Numbered from the stretch's first letter, positions 13,101 to 25,400 are shown. The stretch is DNA of 64,000 bases from Cheilinus undulatus (GCF_018320785.1 NC_054869.1:33148289-33212288), one strand, 5' to 3'. Translations and numbers: made by a program. The notes: a model not told the origin generated them from the letters alone.

Positions 13101-14334
13101 AACAAATGTGCCTGTTATTCAGTGTTAATTAAGCAGCTATTTTAAATTAAGTCTGAACCTTAACATTAAAACATTTCTAAGTTTTTGTCCTATTTTAATC
13201 ATTTTTTAAACGTTGAAGTTTTAATCTGGAATTTGTCAACAAAACCTCAAAATCATTTTTTTCCAGTTTATGTCAATAAAAAGTCCTTATATTTTAGTCA
13301 CTGCCCTTAGTCATAATGTTAACTCTCTTTAAACTAACTTCACAAGCCAAACTATAAACTAAATAGAAATGTAAAACACTCAAACTCATGCACTATCAGT
13401 ACTCAGAATAATTTAAAATAAACTGATGAAAATACTGATGCATCTTCAATGAAGGACTTTAATGTGCTGTGGCATTTGGGATCATTGATTTTTATTGAGA
13501 TTAATACCCTTATAAATGACTGTTTAAGAATCCAAGTCTTTATCTATAGAATTAAAACTTCTCAACTTCTCTATCTCCTATTATTTGGTGCAAAGAAGAG
13601 ACAACAATCTGTTTCTAACAGGACTTGTTTCTCCAATTTATGTTTCAGGGAAACAAGCGCATCTTTTCTCTAAACAAAAATATTTATTCAAGTTTCTCAC
13701 CAAACATGATTTTTTTTTTTTGTTTGAAGTTACAATTCACAATTCTATTTCTAGTCTGTTTTATCCTGTTGGTTTCAAAATGGATTTCAACATTAGATTC
13801 ATATTTTTTACTGCCGAGAATTGATGCAAACTTTGGGCATTTTAACCATAGCTGCATGGAGAAAAGATGATGAAGAGGACAGTTAGTATCATAAATCCAA
13901 ATTCCACTATTAGCAGCATGCAGAGCTGAGTTTGTTCAACCAGGCACTGCTTTGGTTTCATTTGCCAGTCCTGGCATACACAGTAAAGCTAAAGATTAAA
14001 TGTACCTAACAGCTCATGCTCTTTCTTGTCACACTGCTTCTCACAAGAACACACACACTCTCCACTCACTTATTCACTCTCTCACCTCATCTCTGCTTGT
14101 GTTTTGACGGATAAATGTACAGAACTTTGGAGAAATATCATCATACTCAGTCTCCTTATCAAAAAAACTAAACTTAAATTTGTCCGTTTTTATTATCAAA
14201 GATATATTCTAGCTTGTCATGGTTTCATCTTCCTCATGGAAAAAAAATTGTCAACAAACATTTTTAGTCATATTGTAGCTGACAAAATGAAGACTGCTGT
14301 TACTAACCTTCCCTTTCTCTCCAGACTGAGACAT
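7190..14334 (-). CDS. septin2: Septin, SEPT2-type, exons 1-6 (5' part only)
   Basis: GTP-binding cytoskeletal protein that polymerises into filaments. Minus-strand coding exons: 14308-14334, 11580-11679, 11408-11494, 10869-10992, 9893-10027, 7190-7307. All introns are GT-AG and phases join without a break to 591 nt, residues 1-197. The ATG at 14334 follows a pyrimidine tract and acceptor at 14359-14360, so an upstream non-coding exon is required. Visible motifs: [14 protein letters not shown] polybasic stretch (about 22-35), P-loop GESGLGKST (43-51), DTPG (100-103), AKAD (181-184). Diagnostic strings such as [16 protein letters not shown] and [12 protein letters not shown] match SEPT2 rather than SEPT5, SEPT4 or SEPT1 (from knowledge of the human proteins). 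Residues after LKRR, including the rest of the G domain and the C-terminal coiled coil, are not found in 1-7189 and must lie beyond the left edge. Family identity is near certain; the orthology label is less so because of its location. Confidence 0.93.
7995..8110 (+). repeat. hAT-like end fragment
   Basis: The segment begins CAGTGGTTCTCAGCTG and continues with 'gtttgggaccca', resembling the 5' end of Charlie-type hAT elements common in vertebrates. No matching 3' end was identified, so the extent is uncertain. Confidence 0.35.
8690..9702 (+). mobile_element. Decayed Tc1-like transposon with internal deletion and inserted segment
   Basis: Fragments of a Tc1 transposase gene are recognisable. 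A CTCTGCTGA...CATTAATGTAAGCAC block near 8706-8765 is followed by the WSDE region near 8918 (TGGAGTGATGAAC, so the first catalytic Asp is retained) and [12 protein letters not shown] near 9016-9051. The middle of the catalytic domain is deleted: the segment that should hold the second Asp jumps straight to DWPAQ. The Tc1-type end 'cttttgtccatataatgta' lies near 9684-9702. Between about 9276 and 9650 lies about 375 bp that is not Tc1 and looks like a later insertion of an unidentified repeat. It cannot encode a working transposase. Confidence 0.75.
11930..12172 (+). repeat. 3' end of a non-LTR retrotransposon (Rex1-like tail)
   Basis: The segment ends in 'gtaaattggaatttccc', 'ttgggggactaataaagg' and a short TATCTTATCTTA run. 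This is the typical 3' terminus of fish LINE insertions of the Rex1 type. Only the 3' UTR is present and no reverse transcriptase is visible. It lies in the septin intron between exons at 11580-11679 and 14308-14334. Confidence 0.45.
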
Positions 14335-14715
14335 GTCTGCTGTTTACTGATGAGCCTGCTGGAGGAAAAACAAAACAGTTTAAAACAGATGAAAGCAACT
14401 TTTTCCCCCAACAAGCAGAAAACCACTTCCTCCATGTCCACTTCATTAAATTTGTTCTCTTAAGACTTTATCCTTAAAAAAGAAAACTCGCACAGAAGGG
14501 GAAAGGAAATGCTATACTGAGAACTTCTCTTTTATTATTCTCGTTCATTTTTTTTCCCTGATACTGGCACTAAATTGCTTCTTTTTTATATGGTGCCAGT
14601 GCTTGATCAGTGCCTGAATCAATACTTTTGAGAGAAAAAAAGTGTTGAAAGTCAGCGGGAGAATAAAAGCTTTCTTGGTATCACGAATGATTCGCAGTAA
14701 TATTCCTTGCAATCT

Positions 14716-15220
14716 TTGCAAAACAGATAGATACGCCCGTCCTGTGTTTTTCACTGGCGAATCCATCTTGCAAAGCTCCCGTCTAAATCATTTGGGCCCA
14801 GTTGGAAAAAGACAGGACCAATCAGCTACAAGGGGCAGTACTTTCAGGTGCGGCAGAGTTGTGACGTAAGCAAGCAGCAACAAGATGCCAGTGCAATTAT
14901 GGTGGAAGAGCTTAGCGTGGATGCTGAAGACATTTCTTCATTGAAAGAAGAACAAAGAACAGCAGTGAGTTGTTTTCTTTTCAAAAATGACAAAAGTCAT
15001 GTACTGACATGTCTATAGTCGCCATGGTTAGAGTTATTCCTCAGTAGCTGTGCATGCGTACCTCAGTCACGGCTACGTCACGTGTTTTGTTGCTCTGATT
15101 GGCCCGTAAAGATCTGACAGACAGAACATTCATCCAATCACACTGAGTTTTTTTCAAAGCCTCTGCCCTTTTCTAAACGTTTCGTATTGAAGGTCTTCCA
15201 GATGTGTCAGGTTATGCCAG
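14716..15220 (+). repeat. Three-copy repeat, copy 1, with a mini-exon-like ORF
   Basis: This copy shares about 500 bp with segments at 43387-43930 (reverse) and 45895-46382 (same strand). In order it contains a CCAAT box (14818-14822), a CRE-like TGACGTAA (14872-14879), an ATG (14899) opening 22 codons that end EDISSLKEEQRTA, and a perfect GTGAGT splice donor at 14965. A CACGTG E-box and a reversed CCAAT box follow. The arrangement looks like a promoter plus first coding exon carried by a mobile or duplicated sequence. The SSLKEEQ string resembles the start of RecQ-like helicase proteins seen in fish genomes; that is from memory and unverified. Confidence 0.6.
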
Positions 15221-15614
15221 TAGACCATGGGATAAGAAAAGTGGAGGTCATGCCTTTCATTTGGGGTGACAGGAAGTCACACAGGGCTGGCAGGGTACTG
15301 AAATGAATGGATTTTGATGCTTATCCCTACCTACAACTTACTGGTACCCAGAAAGACACACTCCTGCCATAAGAAGTATTTTTGCCCCTGTGAAGTTATT
15401 CGTATGTTTAAGCTGCTTTGCTGTAAATAAACCTGTTTATGTTTCAATTCAGGAATCTGTTGAGCTTGATGTGCTTGGTAGAGACTTTGAAAGCCAAAGC
15501 TTTTTTTCAAACACATACTATACTGTAGGGATTTACCTTCATTTGTTGTCAGAGCTCTTTTTGTGACGCTTTACTTTAAATCCCTGACAGAAATGCAACA
15601 CATTGGTATTTATT

Positions 15615-16041
15615 CAGTACTGTGCATAATTTTTAGGCATGTAGGGCACTTGGGATTCACCTCGGGGCTCAAGTGCCACAGCCTGGGGCTGGAGGAGCTT
15701 GGCATGTGCTTGGCAGGTCAAGCTTGACAGCATCTCTTTTTTCAGGACCATATTTCACCTGGTACATCTTGAGACCACCGATGGTTTTCAGGCCCTTGGG
15801 ACGTCCACAGCATGTCAAAATGCTAGGCTATGCTTACTAACCACATCAACCACTTACTGTGGGTTTGGATATTGTTATTTTTTCAACAGATTGCTTTTCC
15901 CCATGCCCTTAGTAATATGTAAAAACATCCAGAGCACCACAGGGGTTGTGCCAATCCTCCTTCACACTTGATGATGCCCGTAAGCGGGCTTACTCGCCAC
16001 ATGTACAACTTACTTCAGCCTCAAAGTTCTGCACAGTACTG
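15615..16041. mobile_element. Small Tc1-like non-autonomous element
   Basis: The left end CAGTACTGTGCA and right end TGCACAGTACTG are perfect 12-bp inverted repeats, and TA follows the right end, as for Tc1/mariner target sites. The left flank reads TT instead of TA. The 427-bp interior has no transposase motif. Confidence 0.5.
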
Positions 16042-17665
16042 TATATGAATCAAAATTAGACCAAAAGTGTGTGATTTGAAAAAGAAATCTCCATATATTG
16101 TATGATATACATATTTTATATTGAAATACAACTCAAATTTAAGTGTATTTCTTTGGAATCTTTGTGGATAAAGCTATAACTAAACAGGAGTTGGAGTTTT
16201 GGCTAGTTATGTTTTATTGTGATAATTCCTATTAAATGAATAAAATAATATCACACGGCTCTTGAACAAATGTATTCCAAAAATATCTAATAGTCAACCA
16301 AAATTATACAACCAGATTAATGTACTATACCATGTGAATATCAACAGCCATGCCATATTACAAATCCTTACATGCATCTTTTATACATATGTGGCTTCTT
16401 GAATTCCTTTTAGGATACTTTTGTTGTAAATTCTGATACATAAATTCCCTGCTGATCTTAACGCTGACAACCACTCTGTACTTTCGTACTACCGCACAGA
16501 AGGAGAAAATATTAAGAGCTCCAGGCAACACACTTGTTCCCAAACTTCCATTAAAGTGTTACTGTCCTGTGCACACCGTACTCCTGCAATACTCTGTGAC
16601 CCTCGACAGCTGACAGAGCAACAAGCCTCACTGATAAATTAGCCGCTTAATGACTGAGCAGGAAGAACAGGCTCCATTTTATCACCAACACAGTGGCCCT
16701 TGACAGGTGGGGTGTGATACGAATTGAAAAGAGGCTGGCTGCTGTGCTCTGCCAAAAAGAGATGCACACTGGTTATGTAACGTCAGCGGTGGCATGGGAA
16801 CCTTAACTGACCGCTCTCTTCTGGCATGTGACCAGCACACATTGGTGGATGTATTAGATAGTAGTCAGGGGGCCCTCTATGTCTACATGTAAGTAGGCAG
16901 AGATCTCTCACACTGACAGGGTGGTTTTCATCAAGCCCACAGGGAGAACAATGGCTGTTTATCCCTCTGGTTCCTGAAGCTTTTCCTATATGGGGGAGCT
17001 CAGCAGAGGCAAGAGGGAGAACACGTGCCTCACCCCTGACCACATTCAAGACCCACCACATGTCAGGGCAGCAAAGAGGGGGGGCACCAAAATATTGGCT
17101 TAAGGAAAGTCAGGTTAGGGTAATGGCAGAGGTCAAAAAGTTATCCAAGTCAAAGCAACAGCCAGGATGTACAGCCTTGTCAAGACATAGAAAATCAGTG
17201 AAGGAGAGCACTGAGAGGCACTGATATTAGGTGTGAGCACATCATAGAAGACTTTCAGAAACTTCACTGACTGAAGATAGGAATGGTTGGTCAATCAATC
17301 AATCAATCAACAAAAGAAGTCAAATAAAAAGTTATCTTTAAAGTCTTATACAAGGCCAAACAAAACGTGTACCAGCTCCAGTTTTTGAAGTTTAGATGCA
17401 TGTATTCCTCTATGATAAAAAAAACAATTGTTTTGTTTTGTTTTGGTTCACAACAAGTTATTCAGAATATGTCAACTTGGAAGAGGTAAACATGATCAAT
17501 GAATATTTCGCCAGTCAAAATAATTATACTTTATAGGGGAAATTTAAGCACATCAATAAACCATGAAAGCAAGAAAAATATTCCAAAGTTACACAACCAG
17601 AGCCTATCAAGGCCTGAATATGATTTGTGATAAAGCAATTCTATGCTTACAAACAGCTGACATAA

Positions 17666-17872
17666 GGCCAAAACCTTGTATCTCCATTTTTCATCTTTCA
17701 GAATTCAGTGATATTGGTGACCCTGTACATCTGTAAGTGGCTACACAAAGCGTAAAAAGATGCTGACTATGACCATTCAGTGTTAACTGTTAAATCATTT
17801 GAATAATAAGGCGTTGTTTTTTCTTTTCATCCCCTGAAAGGTGATGATTTTGGAGATATGAGGTTTTGGGCC
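17666..17872. mobile_element. MITE, copy 1, with 20-bp inverted ends
   Basis: The left end GGCCAAAACCTTGTATCTCC pairs with the right end GGAGATATGAGGTTTTGGGCC, a near-perfect inverted repeat. The 207-bp body is shared with 63215-63446 in the same orientation, including the block 'aagatgctgactatgac'. It is non-coding and its transposon superfamily is not assigned. Confidence 0.6.
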
Positions 17873-20854
17873 AACACCAGTGATATGGAGTTAAGCAGCT
17901 ATAATGCTTGTCTTATACACTATTTTTCAGTAGGATTTTTACATATGATGGATATTTATCCTGAGGAGAACGTGAATGTTTGGAGACAATAGTCTGCAAT
18001 AGTAATGACACTAACTGGTTTTTGAAAATGTGTTTAGAATTCCAACAGTGAAAGTCACCATATGAGAAATGCTATCTTCATTTAACTTCTGATCTTCTAG
18101 AAAGCAAGCCAACAGCTCAAGTTAAGGTGGACATTAAGCCTCCTGGAAGCAACTACAAAAGGACTGATGCCCAGCCAAAATTCAACTTTACTGCACCCCC
18201 AGTAATGCAAATATATGCAGAACTTTACAATCAAAAAGCATGTTTTACAAAAAAATTCTATTAAGTTTCTACTTGGACACGGGCCATAGAAAGCAAAACG
18301 TGTTTGATACGAGGTGTTAACTTTTTATTTCTGCTGTAAAATGGGCACTTCAAGATCAGAAAGTCCTCAACTGGACACTGAAAGAACTGCATTTTTTTGC
18401 ACTTCTGCAACAGCTTCATTTTCCTAACCTCATTAAGCAGATGGATTTCCCAGCATCCATCTCTGTCATGAGGCTAATCCATCTTGAAAAGCTCTGATTG
18501 ACAAACTAAACTACAACTGAAACTGGTATCACTGAATCGTAGACAATAGGGCATTGCCAAGGAAAGTGCTGCTGCCTAGGTTGCAGCTTAGGAAACATAT
18601 AAGCTTTTAACAGATGTCCTGTTTTCTTGTTCTAATCTGCTTCCATTTCCATGATTGATTTTTTACCTTGTCTGAACCGAGCGTTAATATGACGAGAACG
18701 AGGCAGTAGCTAAGGGCAGTAGCTAAGGGCGGGGTTTAGTTGTACTCGATGGCTTCCACCAGTGTCGCAGTAAGATCTGATTTGCTATCATGTAGCAGCA
18801 GTTTTATCAGAAGTGGATTATTTATTTATTATCTTTATTAGATAAAGAGCAAAGAACAGCTATGAAACTTTCCAATATTGAAAAGATGTTTTCACTCTTC
18901 TCCCAACCGGCCTCAGAATAAGTTTGTTGTGGACCTGCACATGCATACAACCTTAATTTTTTTCTCGCCACTCTGACTGGCTCATATTGAATGTGCCAGA
19001 ATGTTTTCTGAGAATTTTTCGAAAATTCCTGCTCTTCCCAAATGCTGTTTATAGGTGCTATCCCAGATGAATGTGAAATATATCCACACAAAGGATATAT
19101 GAAACTAACCCGCTCACTTGTAGTCCAAATATTTTTCTTATGGTGTCAAAAGTAAAGGTGCATTAAATGACTTGAACTTTTGAAGCCTGGCAGCCTGCCT
19201 GATGTTTGTCTTGATTACTAAAGCAAGAGGTGCACCATTTGTGAAATAACATTTAAGCCAGTACTGATGTTTTTAATCGCTTCTTTTGGAGTCAGACTCC
19301 CACTATGCCAATATTTTCTCATGTTTAAACATGACAACAGATCAGAGTTTGTCCAAAAGCTGACTTCTTCAGCCTAATAAAAAAACATGTTTGAATCAGC
19401 AGTTGAACTGGATGTCAGCTTTAATTTGATTGGACACAACAGACAAACACTGGCTAGCTACTGGTGTTCTCTCATGCCACATTATTCGCCGATGGACAAT
19501 TTGGGTCAACTAGGCCAATATCTGTCAATTCCAATGTTAAACTGATAAATCAGTGCATCCCTAGTCAAAACATGAATGTCTGATTTTATGATTCATGGCA
19601 TCCTACTACAATTGTTGAGATATTTGCCTAAAAAAATGCAACAAAGAAGAGCAAAGAAATGAACAGAACAACCATCCAACCAAAACTGGCATCTGTAAGG
19701 CTACAGCACTAAAATGGCTTAATCTTCAGTTTTAGCCATTAAAACACAATAAAAATGGCTTTCTTGATTAACACACCCCTAAATTAATTAATTTAGTGGC
19801 CCACACAGGTGTCTCCATGAGTATCACACACATACACACACAAGTGTTATTCCCTGACAGGCTCTGTGGGAACCAGCAGCAGATTAATTAAAGCGTTCCA
19901 AGATTGTAGTTGTAATATCACAAAGACAACACTACAGGACAGACAGGCAGGAGGCACATTTCAATAAAACTCTCTTAATAATGGCCATTTAATCGGCTGG
20001 GCCGCTGAGCTGCTTACACACACGTACACACAGCTATCAACGGGCCAGACATGAGGGAGATTAAACTGTTAGGGCCAAAAGGGAAAAATGCCACCTTAGT
20101 TAAGCCAAAGTTGTTGGCATGAAGTGCATTTACAGTTGATTTATTGCCTGGACTGACGCCATGAACGTCCTGCAGAGCTAGTACAACTATTCACCTTCCT
20201 GAAAGGCAGTGATGAGGGTCTGCACACCCGCTCTCCATGGATTAAGGACTTCATGCTCTTATTGGAAACACTGAAACAATAATTTTACACCATGGAGACC
20301 TGCTGAACTCAGTGACACAACAACAAAAATGGTAATTTACTGGCAACTGATCACAGCAACCCCAGACCCCAGAACTTCTGAACATAATAAAGTGATGTTT
20401 GGCTCATGTGAAAACACACACAACAACAAAAAAGGACCAGAGGGTATTGACTGTAATTAAGTGGCCCCTGGAGACCAAAGGTAGTGGTGTGGGCTACAGT
20501 AATAAAGATATAATACTGTTTTTAAGCTGTTGTTCGAGAAACAATTTCTGATATGAGCTCAGCGAGAGGAAAGAAAGCTACAATGGGCGGAATAAAAAAG
20601 CCTTTTAACCATGAGGAAACTAGCAGGGTTGTTTATAAGACACACTGAAAGTTTAAAGCACAGGATGGAGCGTTTATGATGATGGGGACAGGAAAGGAAA
20701 TGACTAAAAATGAGTGGGAGTTATACAGTTAAAGAATAATATCCTTAGACTGGCTTAATTAGCTGTTATACAATAATGACGCTCAACAAAGATGAGTGAT
20801 TGCAAAACTAAGACTATGGGCTCAATTTACAGTGAAAAACAGAATCATTTTCGT

Positions 20855-21120
20855 TACCTCCACCAAGGAGGTTATGTGATCGGCAGGGTTTTGTCAGCTA
20901 ATTTGTTAGTTTGTTTGTTAGCAACATAACTTAAAAAGTTATGGATGGATTTTGATGAAATTTTCAGGAAATGTCAGAAATGGGATGAGGAAGAACTGAT
21001 TAGATTTTGGAGTGATCCGGATCACCGTCTGGATCCAGGAATTTTTTTAAAGGATTCTGTACTATTGGGAGATAGGGCGCTCTCTGAGTGCTTTTCTAGT
21101 TTCTATGCTAGTTTCAGATA
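20855..21120 (+). repeat. 'AAGGAGGTTATGTG' dispersed repeat, copy A
   Basis: It starts at 'ccaaggaggttatgtg', runs through 'gttagcaacataact' and 'ggattttgatgaaattttc', and ends near 'gagtgcttttctagttt'. Two other copies are at 29925-30345 (reverse) and 44082-44750. This copy lacks the internal segment present in the other two. The 63-codon open frame here is a by-product of the repeat, not a gene. Confidence 0.6.
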
Positions 21121-21763
21121 TTTCAAGGTGCAGTGAAACTGCACCTTCTGGGGGCATTGAAAGAATTTACTCTTGGGTGAGTGACTATAGGAGGAAAATC
21201 TAAAAATTGCCAGAGCATGCTGGTGTCAGGTCATGGGATCTGTTTAAGTATGTTTGGTGAGTGGACATGTATGAAGGGGTGATTAATAAACAAGCATTGA
21301 TTCATTCTCAAAATCTCTGCAATTCAACTTCTTTCACTGCATGAACAGAATATAAAAGCCATTAGAATTACACTGAAAAGTAAAACAAAGGATGCTAAAA
21401 GATAAACTACCTTAAATGTTCAGTTCTTTTGGTGAGTTATCAAAATTTTTTTTAATTTCCTCGAGGTGAACTGAAAAAATATCTTTCTTCTTGATCTGTT
21501 CATCACATTAAAAAACTTCTCTAAGGATGTAAACATAACTTGTCTAAAATAATGTTGGACAGTTTTCCTGATTTTGAGAATATTTATCATCCAGCATAAG
21601 GATGTACAATATAACAGCCATTATATGAACCGTACATATTGGCAGAACATATGAACGTACCATAATGGTTCACCTCATTATAGCTGAGTTTTAACCAACA
21701 GAAGTCAGCTGAAGTTCATTCTTTTATCATCTTTACGTCTTCATCTTTAAATTGTGTTGGAAG

Positions 21764-22222
21764 TAGTGCCCGACAGATATGAATTTTTGGGGGCTGATTC
21801 CTAAGCTGGGCAGTTGCTGACTTGGGTTAAGTTTTTCAGCTAGCTAATGTGAAGCTAACTTTAGTTTGCTAACATCAACAGATATGCATAACGGACACAA
21901 CGAGGCACATCATGACTCGTACACAAGCAGGTTGAGCTGAAACAGGAAACTCATGGAGTTATTGTTTTTCACAAACTAGTTATATACTTAGCATTGACGC
22001 AAACTGTTCTCTTCAGCAAATTTGATGCCCAGCCAAGCTGCTCTGGGCTCCGGTTCACTCTGCTGTAAGAGCGCAAATATGGGGTCTGTGACATGAAAGG
22101 AGTGGGAGTGCCCTCTACTGGACGAATAATAGCATCAGCATCAATCAGCCAACTTTTGGTAGAGTAACGACTATTTCTAATAGGCTATAACTGGCCAATT
22201 ACATCGGCCGGTCGATTTGATG
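21764..22222. mobile_element. hAT-like non-autonomous element
   Basis: The left part 'gcccgacagatatgaattttt' and right part 'atcggccggtcgattt' are diverged inverted versions of one end sequence (GACCGG/CCGGTC-type ends). The interior is non-coding. The superfamily is inferred from end style only. Confidence 0.4.
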
Positions 22223-22380
22223 TTTGGGCCCCAGTTGTAAGTACTGAAATTCTATGTCTTAATTACCGCTTGTTTTATTTTCTGCACTTGAGAAGAATGA
22301 GTATTTTTTTCTCTGGATTGTCTGAGGGAACCGCCCTGCAAACCTGAAGTTTAATTAGGAGAATTCATTTAACAATTACA

Positions 22381-22557
22381 ACAATTTCATTTAGCAAACG
22401 CTTTTATCCAAAACAGCTTACAACTGGGACTGGTGCTCCTGGCGTTAAGGACCTTGCCCAGGGATCCACACTGGACACTTGTGTTCTGACTGGGATTTAA
22501 ACCCCTAAACTCCCATACCACAGTCAGCAATGTAAACCACTGAGCTATACAACCGCC
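22381..22557 (-). repeat. tRNA-derived SINE-like unit, minus orientation
   Basis: On the minus strand the head reads GCTCAGTGGTTTA, A-box-like, and a B-box-like GTTTAAATCCC follows about 40 bp later, with the tail extending to the 'cttttatccaaa' block. It is related to 4945-5050. It sits head to head with a second tRNA-like unit at 22577. Confidence 0.5.
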
Positions 22558-22576
22558 ATTTTTAACTTGAAAATCC

Positions 22577-22680
22577 GAGCTTCGGGGTGCTGGTAGCCTA
22601 GTGGTTATATCTGCGTGTCCCATGTTCAGAGGCTGTGGTCCTCCAAGCATGTTCAAATCCAATCTTCTTTTTTTTTTAAA
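22577..22680 (+). repeat. tRNA-derived SINE, plus orientation
   Basis: It begins 'ggggtgctggtagcctagtgg' (A-box-like TAGCCTAGTGG) and has a B-box-like GTTCAAATCC at about 22652, then a run of T. The spacing between boxes is tRNA-like. There is no plausible cloverleaf with acceptor stem, so it is not a tRNA gene. Confidence 0.55.
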
Positions 22681-22984
22681 TAAGGGCATAAAATCCTACA
22701 AATACAAACCTTAAAATAAAGACTTGATAGAGCTCACTGTGTCAACAGGCTGATACACAAAGCTTGTTTAATACTCTTAATATTAAAAATACAGTTCTCA
22801 TACTATGAAAAAGTGATTCAGATAAATTAAGTTTTTGTAACCAAATGCCTAAATTTGAAAAATAAGTATATACAGTATTCAGATGGATCGATAAATGATT
22901 CATCTGGTAAGTCAGAATAATGTGCAAATGTGACACAAAAACACAATCTTGTAAGGAAAATAGGCATTATCTGTAAACTAAACA

Positions 22985-23694
22985 TACAGTCATGAACTAA
23001 AGTATTGGTAACCCTTGAATTTTTCCAGGAAATACACCATTTCTCCCAGAAATTGCTACAATTACAATTGTTTTTGGTATACATGTTTATTTCCTTTATG
23101 TGTATTGGAACAACACAAAAAAGCAGAAGAAAAAAGCCAAAATTGACATAATGTTACACAAAACTCAAAAAAATGGGCCGGACAAAGTTATTGGCACCAC
23201 TTTTAAAACTGTGGGTAAATCATTTTATTTCTAATAGGACTTAAGAAGCAAAATTGTGGAAAAATATAAACAATCTCAAGGTTACAAGACCATCTCCAGA
23301 GATCTTGAAATTCCTTTGTCCACTGTGTGTAATATAATCAATGTAAACATTTTGTATGCACAAGTGTGTTGTATAAATTTAAATTTATTCTCTTGTTTTT
23401 TATTTTGTGTTTTTTCTCCTTTATTCATTTATTTGGATTTGTTGTAAAACAGTTTTGGTTGTTTCAGAGGAGGTTGTGGAATATGTGTGTGGGACTCTGA
23501 GTGGGAGATGGGTAGTGTACTCCTGTATGTTTGTAGGTTTCTGTCATATTCTGGCTGATGCACACATCGTGAAAATTAAAATAAAATATACAGCCTATAG
23601 AAAAAAAACATTTGTAATTACAACAATTTCTGAGAGAAATGGTGTATTTTCTGGAAAAATTCCAGGGGTGCCAATTCTTTTGTCCATGACTGTC
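22985..23694 (+). mobile_element. Internally deleted Tc1-like transposon with IR/DR ends
   Basis: The left end (TACAGTCATG...) and right end (...CATGACTGT) are inverted repeats matching over roughly 85 bp, both containing 'aatttttccagg' and 'acaccatttctc'-type blocks. A second, inner direct-repeat-like copy lies near 23174-23203 ('ggacaaagttattggcacc'), giving the IR/DR layout of fish Tc1 elements. A remnant of the transposase N-terminus (KYKQSQGYKTISRDLEIP, helix-turn-helix region) lies near 23259-23312. The catalytic domain is absent. Confidence 0.75.
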
Positions 23695-25296
23695 AGTCAT
23701 TATAGCCCCGCTACAGCTAACACTTAACTGACTTCAGTTTATCGTGTAAATTATTAGTCAGATATAAGGTCAAGGATTTTCCATGTCTTTGAACTTTATA
23801 CAATCTGATAATGAAATAAAGTTGTCAATTGTGGCCTTAAGTTGATGTCATATTAGCCTCATTACAGTTAGTCATGCAGTCACAGCTTACTGTGGAAAAT
23901 ATCAATCTAATGTTTGTTGTTATCCTGCTGATCTGGACTTTTCAGAGTTATTTCAACACCTGTTTTATGAATACAGACTGGTGAACCTACGCATCCTGCT
24001 GTGTAGTATCATCATTCTAACTTCAGTTGAGATCCACTTTGGTCTGTCATTGTGAATCAAGTTTTGTTTTCCCATTCACACCAGAGTACAAAACAGTAGG
24101 AAACATCCACTGGTAGTTTATATAGTCAGACAGATGTATTCCCTGGCTCTCCTGTGTCCGCCTCTGTTTATGAGAGCAGGTCACAGGAAGGGGAGAGGTC
24201 AGGGAGCGGTGAAGGTTGCTGGATCAGAGGCCCAAGACATCTTTCAGTACAAAGAGGTGTTGTCCCTCAGATCTGTTTCAGGCTTGGTATAAATCTAAAT
24301 TGTTTCCCAAATAAAGGTCAGCTGCTGGCCTCAGATTACATTTTATACAATTCACCATGGTGCTGACCACTCTGCCAGAAAGGAAGAGAAACGTGCATGT
24401 TTTCACAGAGCGAAAACACAAGCAAAGATGGATGATAAATCTTCAATAGTGGCCCAATGCCACATCTTAGATGGGGGCATAATGAGAAAATGTTATGTTT
24501 CCCTCTGTTATTGTAAAGCTGTCTAAACAGAAAATTTATTTTCATCCAAATGTGCTTTACAATCAAAGGTCAAGGATTAATCGGATGTTAGAGAGCGACT
24601 TCACAGTCTGGGAATGTTACACAGGGGAGATTTATGAAAAATTTGTGGAATTCAAGGCTTTAAACTTATTGTTCACATATTTTACATGGTTCTGATTATG
24701 AATATTTAATCTTAAAGAAGAGTAAAGTTCCTCATCAGTAATCATATCAACAAGGACAATGAGAGACTGGCTGTGCACTTATTAGACTCTCGTTCTCTTT
24801 AAAGTATATGAAGAGGAAGAAGAACTTATTATGATATCTGAATGTTACTTTTAGAGGACAAGATAAAACAAAGCTTCGGTAACTTGCCCGGGGATTTTGA
24901 TTTTGAAACGGTTAGGCCTGCTGGTCTGTTAGTTGGGTGTCCACCACACCCAGTCTGTCAGAAATTCAGTTCTCCAAACATCAAGGGGGACAATGGCATT
25001 TAAATGTCTAGTCTATGTAAACTGTTACATTTAAGGTCGTAACCACTTCGACTTTACTGCTGTTTTCAAAAAGTCTTTTGATAAACTGAACTGAAGGGTA
25101 ATAAGGCGTCGAATCTTTGTTAAAGTTAACATTACATGTCAAACTCCTCCAGCAACAGTTGTTACCGCGACTGGTGTCATGTTGCCAGCTAGTTGTGACT
25201 GACTCTTTCTGTGTCCTCTTCACTGTGCTCTGTCCCACTCAAATACTCTGTTAAAAGAACACGAAAACTTCATAAAAACACAGCGAGGAGCCTTAC

Positions 25297-25400
25297 CTGA
25301 GTGTAACTTTTAAATATAGCAAATCAACAGGAGATCTCTCCTCTTGCCGCTGTCCCAACCCAGGAAGGGAAACCCGGAAACTGTCGCCGTAAGTCCGCCC
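25297..25400 (-). other. septin2: Probable non-coding first exon of the septin gene
   Basis: On the minus strand a strong splice donor, CACTCAG followed by GTAAGG, sits at 25297/25296, downstream of GC-richer sequence with ETS-like GGAA motifs. The septin ATG exon has an acceptor just upstream of its ATG and no other first exon was found, so this is the best candidate 5' UTR exon. Its transcription start is not defined; about 25390-25450 is a guess. The implied first intron is about 11 kb. There is no transcript evidence. Confidence 0.5.

Larger units (their letters stand above)
14359..25296 (-). other. Inferred septin intron 1 with transposon remnants
   Basis: This 11-kb stretch has no convincing coding exon on either strand. 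It holds several repeats listed separately: a three-family repeat at 14716, a small Tc1-like element at 15615, a MITE at 17666, an 'AAGGAGGTTATG' repeat at 20855, a hAT-like element at 21764, tRNA-like SINE units at 22381-22680 and a palindromic Tc1 remnant at 22985. A short (ATCA)n run lies near 17290 and a tandem GCAGTAGCTAAGG duplication near 18703. The remainder is AT-rich and unremarkable. Its status as an intron depends on the exon called at 25297. Confidence 0.5.

Noticed and set aside
14026..14463. 145-codon open frame on the plus strand
   Set aside because: It overlaps the septin ATG exon on the opposite strand, starts in a non-ATG context and has low-complexity composition.
22381..22680. 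tRNA genes
   Set aside because: A- and B-box-like motifs exist but no acceptor stem or complete cloverleaf can be drawn; tails are SINE-like.
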